Assembly: GCA_025617745.1 (NCBI GenBank)
Contig: CM046854.1
Coordinates: 64,251,606 to 64,315,605 of the forward strand
Direction of reading: 5' to 3'
Length of the DNA stretch: 64,000 nt
Source of the DNA: Heliocidaris erythrogramma
Lineage: Eukaryota; Echinodermata; Echinoidea; Camarodonta; Echinometridae
Shown: positions 54,479 to 64,000 of the stretch, piece after piece
Position numbering within the stretch: the first letter of the stretch is position 1
Layout of the letters: each line of letters begins with the position of its first letter
Position numbers and translations under genes: made by a program
The notes under the pieces: generated by a model
Told to the model about the DNA's origin: nothing
Databases searched by the model: none
The model's input: the letters and a program-made list of their open reading frames with translations, nothing else

Positions 54479-56429
54479 CGAAAGCATGCACATTCCCGGG
54501 GATTTGTGCGGGGTTTATTGGACTCATCGAGCCTCAATTATACCCTTCCATAGCTTTAAATTTCATGTAAATCACATTTTTTCTAATTTCAAATAAATAC
54601 TAGGGGAATTAAAATCATTTCAAAACCCCTGTTTTTATGTGTTAACCAATGGGAGCTGGAAGGCCAAAAGCATGCATATTCCCGGGGATTTATGGGGGGT
54701 TTATTGGAATCATCGATCCTCAATTATACCCTTTCAGGGCTTTAAATTTCATGTAAATCACATTTTTCATAATTTCAAATAAATACTAGGGGAATTAAAA
54801 TCATTTCAAAACTCCCGTTTTCATGTGTTAGCCTATGGGAGCTGGAAGGCCAAAAGCATGCATATTCCCGGGGATTTATGGGGGGTTTACTGGACTCACC
54901 AAGCCTTCATTATACCTTATTAGAGCTTCAAATTTCATGCAAATCACATTTTGTACATTTTCAAAGAAAAGTTATGGGAATTATAATCACCCTAAAGTTC
55001 CTTGTTTTTGCGTGTTAACCTATGGCAGGCGAGACGTTTTTGTTCAAAAGCATGCATATTCCCGGGATTTATGGGGGTTTACTGGACTCATCAAGCCTTA
55101 ATTATACCTTTTCATAGCTTTAAATTTTATGTAAATCACGTTTTTTATATTTTAAAATAAAAATTATGGGAATTATAATCATCCTAAAATTCCTTGTTTT
55201 CGCGTGCAAACCTATGGCAGGAGAGACTTTTTGGGGGTAAAAAGCATGCATATTCCCGGGGATTTATGCGGGGTCTATTCAACTAGTTGAGTCTTAATTA
55301 TACATTCTCAGAGCTTTAAATTTTATTCAAGGCACAATTTTCAAAATTTTGATTTAATTCTGCGGGAATTATAATCATTCAAAAATTCCCGTTTTTGCGT
55401 GTTAACCTATGGGAGATGGAAGGCCAAAAGCATGCATATTCCCGGGGATTTATGCGGGGTCCCTTGCACCTTTTGAGCCTTCATTAAGCCTTTTCAGAGT
55501 CTCAAATTACATGTAAGTCACATTTGCACTAAATTCAAGGTAATACTAGGGGAACTATAATCATTTTTAAAATCCATGTTTTCACGTGTTAACCCTATGG
55601 CAGATGACTCTGTCAAAAAGCAGGCATGATCCAAGGGATTCATATCGGCATTTATTGGCAAAAAAGGTTCAAGAAATGTTTTTTCAACTATCCATCCATT
55701 TTCTCGTGCAAAAATCAGACTTGAAAAAGATAGAGTAAGATATGAAATATCAAGAAAAAGTGAGACATATTTTCACGTGCTATACCTATGGAGAACGTAT
55801 TTTTCCGAGTCTGTTTTTAACACAGCAAAGTATGCCTCCAAAATGTACTACGGAAGTAGGTCAGAGTAATCTGTCTTGATACTATTTAAAGTCTTTGGTT
55901 CAGACAGACCATGATCGACTTGCTTCTATCACCCACCCGTGACTATCCATCACTCACTCGCTGCCAAAACAATAATTACTGCGCCACACACGGTGACCCG
56001 AGTATAATTGGTATTGAAGTTTGTGCACAGGGGTCATATCATGCGAAGTTGCGAGTGAAGATAGGAGTGAAGCAGCTACTGCGTTCACATTACAAATAGT
56101 CACAAACGCGGTGGGTGGTCTACCGCAAAGCATCGATGCTTTGTCGCTGGATCCTGAGATTTACTCGCTGCCAGAATAGTTTCGAAACCTAGCTCCAACT
56201 CGCTTCTATCTCGTGACTATCTGCGTTCATACAGCGTTTGGTCTTAAAACTATCTGGTCATGACCAAAATAGTCTCGAAACCTAGATAGCATCGATGCTA
56301 TTGCTCTACTCGCTGCCAGAATAGTTTCGAAACCTAGCTCCAACTCGCTTCTATCTCGTGACTATCTGGTCATGACCAAAATAGTCCCCAAACCTAGATA
56401 CCATCGATGCTATCGCTCTACGTGTGAAC
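52282..56429. mobile_element. Possible 4.1 kb inverted-repeat element
   Basis: The left end GTTCACACGTAG, then CATAGCATCGATGCTATG, is mirrored at the right end (ATCGATGCTATCGCTC, CTACGTGTGAAC). A segment of about 165 bp is repeated directly near both ends (52318-52487 and 55901-56052). The right subterminal region is a 146 bp tandem duplication with TAGTTTCGAAACCTAGCTCC. No transposase was seen. It might instead be two separate small elements. Confidence 0.5.
54479..55810. repeat. 187 bp satellite array
   Basis: Seven copies starting AAAGCATGCATATTCCCGGG at 54481, 54667, 54853, 55047, 55241 and 55427, and a diverged one near 55616. Period is 186-194 bp. Each unit includes TTTAAATTTCATGTAAATCA and GTGTTAACCTATGG. 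Confidence 0.94.
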
Positions 56430-57331
56430 GTACCTTTAAATCTCGAGAGGCGCTTGAAATATACAAGCTTGGGACAGGCGGTGGGTGGGTTTGGAATTTA
56501 CACGACTGTCTGGCTGTGTGTGTGGGGTGGGGGGTACGTGGGAGGGGTATAAGAGAGAGAGAGAGAGAGAGAGAGAGGGATGGGGAGACGTGCCGGATGC
56601 TAAATTTGTTTCCCCCACGAACTTTTTGTCCCTGTCCTCCCTGGCGCATGCGCACCTGAGCCTTTCCGATCTAAATCAATTTCGCAATCATAGGGTTTAT
56701 TCCGTAAGCGATGTAATGACAGTTGCTCCCAGCGTCTTGCTGTGGCGAGATGCGTTAACCCTCAGACATTTAACCTGAGGTATGTGGGTTCGACTCTCAG
56801 TTTGGATATTACAAAAATAACGTCTTGTATTTTTATTTTTACTAAAAGTGAGATGAAACTTCGGCGGAGCAATAAGCCAGTTCGGGGTTAGCGCATGGTA
56901 CAAATGACCCCAAATATCCACAGATATTTTAGACATGGAGGGTTCCTTTATGTGCACTTCAGAAAAATAACTCTGGGAGTGATAGAGGTGCCTCATGAAT
57001 AGCTTTTGTTTCCCCCTTTAAAAAGAATACTTCCACCTGGATATCATGGAATGCACCATTAGTGCATAATTGAATAATGATTACATGACATTCATGAGCA
57101 CATATCGAATATTAGTGTCAGTGGGTTTTAGAATTTGGTACAGATGACCTTTATCTGCTCATGCTCAGATTGCATCCCCGAAGTGGCTTATTGTAGCCGG
57201 AGCAATTGTCCAACTCCAAGCATTGTAGGGCTATTTCAAATTTGCGCATGCGTCAAGGACGATAGTGACAAAAGTTCGTGGGGGAAAAAAAAAGTTCGCC
57301 GGGCGTGTCTCCACCTGTGCTCTAGAGCAAT
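56430..57331. other. Non-coding; GA tract, no gene
   Basis: A (GA)n tract at about 56551-56578. CCTCAGACATTTAACCTGAGG near 56760 is a short inverted repeat followed by GGTTCGACTCTCAG, a tRNA T-arm-like word. No full tRNA or supported ORF. Confidence 0.5.
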
Positions 57332-58082
57332 TGTCCGCGGGGAATTTGCTGGCGGAGTAATTGTCAGCAGAGCAATTGTAGCTGGAACATTATGGTCGAA
57401 GAACAGTTGTCGGTGGAGCAATTGTCGCTGGAACAATTGTCGAAGAGCAATTGTCGGCGGAGCAATTGTCGGCGGAGCAATTATCGCGGAGCAATTGTCG
57501 TATCTTCGGAGCAATAGTCTAGTTCTGGACTCTTTTTATTGATTTTTTTATTCGCCGACTATACGCGATAAGCCGAGTGATGGCACGATCCCGAGAACCT
57601 GTTGGCCCCGAAAAAAAAAGAGTCCAGTGCAATTGCTCCACGCTAACGTCAGGGGTCCAAAGTTCACTAGCGCTTTAGCTGGGGAGGTGCGGCCAATTTT
57701 AATTGCTCTCCCTGAAAAATCTCAGGGAAAGTCGTCAGCGTGGAGCAATTGCACTGGACTCTTTGTTTTTCAGGGCCAACAGGTTCTCGGGATCGCGCCA
57801 TCACTCGGCTTATCGCGTATAGTCGCCGAATAAAAAAATCAATTAAAAGAGTCCAGAACTAGACTACCGGAGCAATTGTCGGCGGAGCAAATGTCTATGG
57901 AGCAATTATCGCCGGAGCAATTATCGCCGGAGCAATTGTCTGCGGAGCAATTGTTGACAGAGCAATTGTCTGCGGAGCAAATGCCGCCGGAGCAATTGTC
58001 TCGGAGCATTTGTCTCCGAGCAATTGTCGCATTTTTCGGAGCAATTGTCGGCGGAGCACATGCCGGCGGAGCATATGTCGTG
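57332..58082. repeat. CAATTG repeats around a 135 bp-arm hairpin
   Basis: GGAGCAATTGTCGGC-type 15 bp repeats flank an inverted repeat with arms 57516-57651 and 57731-57865 (AGTCTAGTTCTGGACTC, CGACTATACGCGATAAGCC, GAGAACCTGTTGGCC). The left repeats match the minisatellite at 51812-52190 in opposite orientation. Looks like a fold-back element with repeat-bearing ends. Confidence 0.85.
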
Positions 58083-58339
58083 TCACCTAATAGACATAAG
58101 TTTGAAAACATGACAGCCCAAATAAATCAGTGTTATATACGTGATAGCAGAATGGAGGTCAAATAAATAAGGAAATTATTCAGACAAAATATATACGCAC
58201 ATCTAAATTTTTGGTATAGTGTGAAAACGTGAAGAATGTGACATGAATGAAAGTGATAAAATGAGGATGAAAATGAAAATGTATCAGTCAGGACTTCAGT
58301 GAATTTGGTAACTAAAGATCATTTGATTTATCAGAACAC
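58083..58339. other. Likely LINE 3' flank, nothing further
   Basis: AT-rich; probably includes the 3' UTR of the decayed LINE to its right. Confidence 0.4.
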
Positions 58340-61300
58340 GGACTTTTATGCAAAAAAGACTTTAACAAGATTTTATAGAGTTTGGAAGTGAATTCCACAA
58401 ATCTGGGCCATGGTGTCGGATTGTCTTATGTGCAATAAATAGCCTAGAATTTACCGAATGATAATTTAGGGAGTTACTGGTGGGATATGAGTGAACATTA
58501 GTATTAAGTGTGAAGAAGTTATTAAATGTGTCCAGTAATAGGTTATTTCTGTATTTGAACATAAAAAGTAAGCTTTGGAGTGAATTAATATCAAAGACTT
58601 TTAATGTTTTGAAATGACTAAAAATGGGGTTTGTATGAGCTAAATAGTGAGAGCCAGAACAGATTCTGAGAGCTTTCTTTTGTAATATATATATTTGTTT
58701 TAGCACTGTTAGCCCATATTAAATTACAGTAAGTAATATATGGCAATATAAGAGTATTATATAACATAAAAAGTGTATTTTTCGGAAGATAATTTTTAGT
58801 TTTATAAAGTATACCAATATTTTTAGCGATAGAAGTTTTTATGTGGGTTAACTGATGATTCCAATTCAAGTTTTCATCTATGAAAACACCTAGAAATTTA
58901 GTATATCGTTTTCTTTCTAAGGGCATATTGTCAATTGATATTGCTAAAGGAAAATCTAACACACGAGTATTGGCATGTTTGAAATAAATGAAATTAGTTT
59001 TTTGTATGTTGAGAGACAATTTATTACATTTGAACCAGGTTGATACTTTGGGCAATTCTTGATTGAGAAAGTGAATCAGGGGTTTTAAGTTAACATGAGA
59101 ATAGAAAATATTGGTATCGTCAGCCTACAAAATGAAGGATAATAAGGAGGATGTCATTTTTACTATATATTATGTCATTAATATATAGTAAAAAAGGAGG
59201 GGGCCTAATATTGAACCTTGTGGGACACCGCATTGACACCATATATGTGACCCGCCGCCTCAAAACCTACAATAAGTCGCACGGACCACAACGTAGCAAA
59301 CAGCCCAAAATAGTAAATTTGCTTGGATCAGTCGATTTTCTTTTTTTCATAGAAATGGGTAGTTTCATTATCATTCTATCATGTCTCAAGTTTGTGAGTC
59401 GTAATTCGACTTATAAATATGTTTTGGGGGCATTTTAAATTGACTCCTTTTTTTCACCTGTCGAGCTGTAACGAATGTTTGGAGAGCTTTTGTAATACTT
59501 TCATTCAATGCCAAATTACTAATTTACCTCTAAAGGTATTAAATTGATTTTTAGAGTGAGTAATGAATAGGTCCTCCTGGAGCAGGGTGCCAAAATTCAG
59601 CCTAATCTGATAATCCCTTCATACCGGTTGTTATGGCAATTTGAATACCCAGTTTTACTTGGGCGCACACAGAGAGCGAAGGAATAGCACTCTTTTGTTC
59701 CGAACTTAAATGACCATTTTTCTGAATAGGAGTTATTGATTGCTTGTTACACACTGATTGTAAATGTGATATTTAAAGGCGTTATCATCGAGTAAACTAG
59801 GCAAGTGATATACCATTGGAAAGTTGAGAATCTGTACTTTCAGAAAGTGTATAAAACAAAAAATAATTTTGGCGACTTATTGTAGGTTTTGAGGCGTCGG
59901 GTCACATATTGTTTCCTATCCGATAAATAATCGTGGAACCAAGATAGCGTTACACCTCGAATTCCATATGTCTGAAGTTTTTTTTAATAAGATGTCATGA
60001 TCAAGGGTATCAAACGCCTTAGAAATGTCCATAAAAATTCCTATAACGTGTTTTTATTGGTAATTTCCTCAGTTACTTTATCAAAAAATTGTACTAGAGC
60101 TAAATCAGTTGAATATTTTTTTTCCTAAAACCAAATTGATTATTATTAAGTAGCTTATGATGGTTCAAAAATTTATAAAGTCTTTTGTGAATAATTTTTT
60201 CAAGAATTTTGGATATACATGTACTCGGAAGAATGGAAATGCGTCTGTAATTGCTAATTAGGTGGGGGTCTTCCTTTTTGTAAACTGGATTAACTTTTGC
60301 AATGTTAAGAGATCTTGGGACTATACCCGTCGCAATTGAAAGATTAAAAACATGGGTTAGTGGAGAAACAATAGTGTATATAATTTGTTTAATTAGAAAT
60401 GTGCTTATTCTGTCGTGGCCCTTAGATTTACTTGAATTGAGTTCTTTTGTTATGTTAATTATTTAGGTAGGATTAGTTGGGTTGAGAAAGAGGGATGATG
60501 GAATCGGTTCAGGAAGAAATTCAGTGAAATCTTTATTTTGCCTATCAAAATTCTTTGCAAGATTAGGACCAAGATTTACAAAATATGAATTAAATGAGTT
60601 TGCTGTGTCATCAGGGTGAATGATATTATCATTCATAGTAAAGTTTTCTTTGGGTAACTGTTGTGGCTTCTTGCCAATTAAATTTTTGATAATGTCCCAT
60701 ATAGCTTTCATATTCGAAATAACTTGGGTTATTTTTTCAGAGTAATGCATTTTTTTATATGTTCGAATTATATCAGTTAATTTATTTCTGTATTTGGGTT
60801 GGTTAGGTAAATTTTGTAAAGTTTATTTCTCGTATGTATTCATTTCAAAATTGCTTTTGTTATCCAAGGTTTTTTACTCCGTTTACGGCTTCTCTTAGAA
60901 GTGACTAAGGGGAAATTTTTATCATAATAAAATTGCAATTTATTGTTAAAAATTTCGTATGCGATATTTGCATTTTGCTGAGAGTGCACACTCGACCAAT
61001 CTTCGGTGGCAAGATCATTCTTAAAAGATTAAATATTTTCTGTTGTCTCCTTTCGAAAAGTTGTTGGATTGTTCCGATCATCATTCGAAATATTATTATG
61101 ACATATAATAAAAATTGGAAGATGATCTGAAATCTCTGAATATAAGAGGCCGCTAGTTATATCTGTATCGTAAATGTTAGAAAATATATTGTCAATTAAA
61201 GTCGAGGAATTAGTATCAATTCTTGTAGGCTTTGTGATATGCGGGTAGCAAGCGCTTGAATAGGCTACTCGAAGAAACTGCTCACAATTATTATTTTGAG

Positions 61301-61640
61301 TTAGCAAATCAATATTGAAATCACCCATCAAATACAATCTTTTGTTTTCTGGAAATAAAGTATCAAACATGGATTCTAAATCCCGTAAAATGAATCGATT
61401 TGGCTGTTCGGGGGTCTATATATTAAACCAGTGATAATATTCTTCTCTTTTGGATTTTTAATTTCAATAAATAGTGTTTCACTTTCCTTGAGAGATAAAT
61501 CATGACGGAATTTAAATTGTAATTGTTCCTGAATATAAAGGGCAACACCACCACCTCTTTTTCCTATGCGATCGTTTCTAATCATCTGGTAATTTTGTAA
61601 GTTGAATAAATTTTTATTCAAACTTCGAGAGTTTATATGG
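58340..61640 (-). mobile_element. Decayed non-LTR retrotransposon with nested MITE
   Basis: Minus-strand LINE remains. Endonuclease pieces lie at 61376-61621 (KRGGGVALYI, GLIYRPPNS) and 61029-61370 (LMGDFNIDLL, STLIDNIFSN, SDHLPIF). A linker is at 60463-60750. RT pieces lie around 59910-60460 (MDISKAFDTLDHD) and at 59130-59240 (CGVPQGSILGPLLF). C-terminal parts are at 58618-59055 (KTNFIYFKH, FLGVFIDENLNWNHQL) and 58362-58706 (LQKKALRICSGSHY, GPDLWNSLPNSIKS). Several frameshifts separate them. A 661 bp MITE splits the RT. Its family appears similar to, but not the same as, the element at 31.5-34.6 kb. Confidence 0.87.
59246..59906. mobile_element. MITE copy 2, nested in LINE RT
   Basis: A 661 bp element with the same terminal inverted repeats as 21981-22648. 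It interrupts the LINE at 58340-61640 a few codons upstream of CGVPQGS, so it inserted later than that LINE. Confidence 0.9.
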
Positions 61641-62259
61641 AGTAAGCGAAAGGTTTTAGGCGCACGGTTGAAACTAGAAGTGTATTCCTGAGGTGTATAA
61701 TAATTGCTATTAGAGATGAAATCATTTAAATCAAAGTTTGGTTACAGGTTAGCGTCGGGATCCATTATTTTGTAGGCGTAATGTTAACAACTGAATTTTG
61801 AAGTCACTGAGTGTAAAATGATTGTGAAGGAAAGTGAAATGAAAGGTGGCAGATGAGAAATGGGATGATAGAATGAGATGAAACGTGAAATGGATGAACG
61901 TGAAAAGGATGAACACAAAACATACAAAAAAATCCTATTCTTGATCATAGCTACAAAACATACAAGGAGCATCTCTACCATTAGGCTACTTAATGGAACA
62001 TTAAGTTCATCGGCTGAGAATAAGATTGAGCCGAAAGCCCCTCCCATTCCCAACCGATGACTTGTATATGTACATTGAAGTGATACCAACATATTAAATA
62101 CTATAAAATTTGTTTTAAAAGACAAAAAAAAAAAAAGGATAAGTTTTCAGGCACGCTAAAGTTTTCATGTACAACACCAGATTCATTACGGACAAGGTAA
62201 CTCGACCCTGAGACTTCTTTATCTTTTAAGATTTAACATAATATACAACACAAGACAGC
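61641..62259. other. Non-coding, nothing recognised
   Basis: Possibly the 5' flank of the decayed LINE; no motif supported. Confidence 0.45.
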
Positions 62260-62650
62260 AGCCACGACCACACCCCTGGACCATTCAAACCAGAACAATG
62301 GGACCTGCGTACAAATTCCACCGTTCCGGGCCAAATAGTTCAGCCACCCCCCCCCCCCCCCCTCCCCCGGGCGCACCACCGTACACTCGCCCGCAAAACC
62401 CGTCCTCGACAACAGCCGATGCAGCGCAGATCTCACCGGCCCGCGCGCCCACATCCACTGACCTACCACTCCCGAAAATATATTTTCTCAGGGAAGGCAG
62501 AACAACATATGCGGGCCAGGGAGGGAGCGCGCCCCACGCCGGGTGCCACTGGACACAGGCCCAACGGACAGACACAACAATATGTCCAGAACCAGACGAG
62601 GCCAAACAGCGCAACAGTGCAGCCAGCGACCGCCGACCGGCACTGTAGAT
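62260..62650. other. GC-rich block of unknown origin
   Basis: About 390 bp with clearly higher GC than its surroundings and a C-run at 62347-62362. Overlapping open frames exist on both strands (for example + 62298-62648 and - 62285-62614), mostly Pro/Arg-rich. It could be a fragment of a retroelement ORF1 or an unrelated insertion. I do not recognise a domain. Confidence 0.45.
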
Positions 62651-64000
62651 AAATTAATTGATTCAATTGAGACGGAAATGCCTAGCGTTTAGGGACAATA
62701 AGGGACACACAAATGTCTCTTAATGAACAAGATTAAGATAAAGATAAAGAAGAAATGTGGATTTTTATCATTAAATGTTTTCCCTAAAATAGATAAATAA
62801 CCCCCCCCCCCCCACCCCCCCCCCCCTCCTGTCTATAACCATTCCACATAGGCAATCGACAAGTGCTTAACACAGCTGTGAATGGAATCTGGGTTTTGTC
62901 CCAAGCGATACCCTGGGCTTGAAAGCCAAGGCTAGACTGTGTTACAGTAAATAAAAGTGTACCAAGGAATTTGGAATCAAGTACAGTGTATATCAAACAC
63001 TTCAGAATTTCTAGAGAAAAAATTGAAGCATTTTACTTGCAATAGCAGAAACCAAATTCAAGTCTGCAGCACTGTGGAAGTCTGCAAAGTGTGAATGATC
63101 CAGACATAAATGTACATGTATATTAATGGTTATAACAAAAAGACCTGAATCTTTTAAAATATCAATTGTTGAAGCTTAGATGAAAAAATAAAAGCAAGTA
63201 CATCATGATTAAGTAGTTCTAATAAGTTCATAGAATACAATGAGAATGAGGGCTCTTGAAGTATATCCAAAGAGGTTTGGTACATGTTTATACCATTTAT
63301 ATTTTGTTTGATTTATAGAAAAATATAAAATTCCAGATTCCATGAATGCACTTTGATTGTTTTAAGTGTAAACATGTAGACCATCACTCAATGTAAATCA
63401 TATACAGTTGTAAACACTGCATTATTAGTCTCCGGACTAATAGACCGAAAGTGAATTGAATTGAAATTAAATTGAAACAACAAAAATAACAAACTTTCTT
63501 TTCTTTTCTGTTTTTTCCTTCCTTTTTTTTTTTTATTTTTTTTTTTAGGAAGATAGGAAACTCCGAGTTTGTCATATCATTAATGAGTACTTATGACATA
63601 CTATTTAAACATAAAGCAGACTTTGTTTACTGATTGATTAACTCTCAACATACCAAGGTCGCCAATTGACACCACATACATGTAATGCATATAAAGTCCA
63701 TAAACCTCTATGGCATGTTAAGAGTTAAACTAGCCATGTTTGCTATTTCCATAAGACAAAATAATAAATATATTACATGTATACTTTGGTCGTTATTTGT
63801 TTTATATGAAATTGATGTACCTGAATATTAACATTAGAATATATATATATTTTTTAAATATAAATATATAATAAATCATAAAAGAAATAATATCATCATG
63901 TGTAGCCTTTGAGAGAGACTGTAGGAATGTACAGTGTATAAAGTTATTATACAACTGTAGTTTACCAATGATATATAATAATAATAGAACACCAATAAAA
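62651..64000. other. AT-rich DNA; possible LINE tail
   Basis: A C-run at 62801-62826. Near 63425-63478, GACTAATAGACCGAAAGTG followed by AATTGAATTGAAATT-type repeats resembles a retroelement 3' tail. A T-rich tract lies at 63523-63546. No gene seen. Confidence 0.45.

Noticed and set aside
56760..56810. tRNA or hammerhead-like motif near CCTGAGG...GGTTCGACTC
   Set aside because: Only a T-arm-like word; no hammerhead core (no GAAA in place) and no cloverleaf.
62298..62648. Pro-rich ORF in the GC-rich block as a gene
   Set aside because: Competing open frames on both strands, no domain and no splice evidence.

Overview
The window is animal nuclear DNA: AT-rich, split genes with GT/AG introns, many non-LTR retrotransposons, miniature inverted-repeat elements, minisatellites and long homopolymer runs, and no prokaryotic gene packing. 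The one host gene I can support is an NLR-type immune receptor of the kind expanded in sea urchins. It has an N-terminal 2A peptide, a Death domain, a NACHT ATPase and LRR exons carrying the SSSSRDLAEALCSMPHL signature. An echinoderm, most likely a sea urchin, is the best inference; the species cannot be named from sequence alone.

Host gene, minus strand, running right to left from about 50.9 kb to at least 11.8 kb. Exon 1 (50770-50874) holds a strong-context ATG, a short hydrophobic leader and the 2A motif GDIETNPGP. The next exon (50235-50524) is a Death domain, followed by a 4.5 kb NACHT exon (44729-49203). Seven LRR exons follow at 44154, 43171, 40141, 39089, 26233, 15126 and 11766. All junctions from exon 1 onward keep frame: 1619 codons to the end of the NACHT exon, plus 480 LRR codons. 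The terminal exon and stop codon were not found. The NACHT domain is interrupted between Walker B and the sensor-1-like strand by about 63 copies of a 14-residue (42 bp) repeat, roughly 890 residues. Every LRR exon is a multiple of three and is in the same phase at both ends, and most sit inside duplicated exon-plus-intron modules.

The introns are full of mobile DNA. 8.9-16.2 kb: two copies of an LRR module (a third lies at 25.5-26.7 kb) with different insertions, including a 157 bp array rich in AGGTCA half-sites. 16.2-24.7 kb: two arrays built on the palindrome CCCATATGGG. 26.7-28.1 kb: a fold-back element with arms of short TTTGGTCTAAT-like repeats. 28.5-31.3 kb: a 5'-truncated Penelope-like element (RT plus GIY-YIG) with an inverted arm and a well-formed hammerhead ribozyme. 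31.5-34.6 kb: a 5'-truncated non-LTR retrotransposon. 35.1-38.5 kb: a long inverted-repeat element split by a later retroelement. 41.2-43.1 kb: an apparently intact Tc1-like transposon inside one LRR module.

Upstream of the gene (51-64 kb) are 15 bp CAATTG minisatellites, a 187 bp satellite, a possible 4.1 kb inverted-repeat element, a decayed non-LTR element carrying a nested MITE, and a GC-rich block of unknown origin. Left of 11.7 kb are SINE and tRNA-like pieces, hairpin elements and low-complexity DNA, with no convincing host exon.
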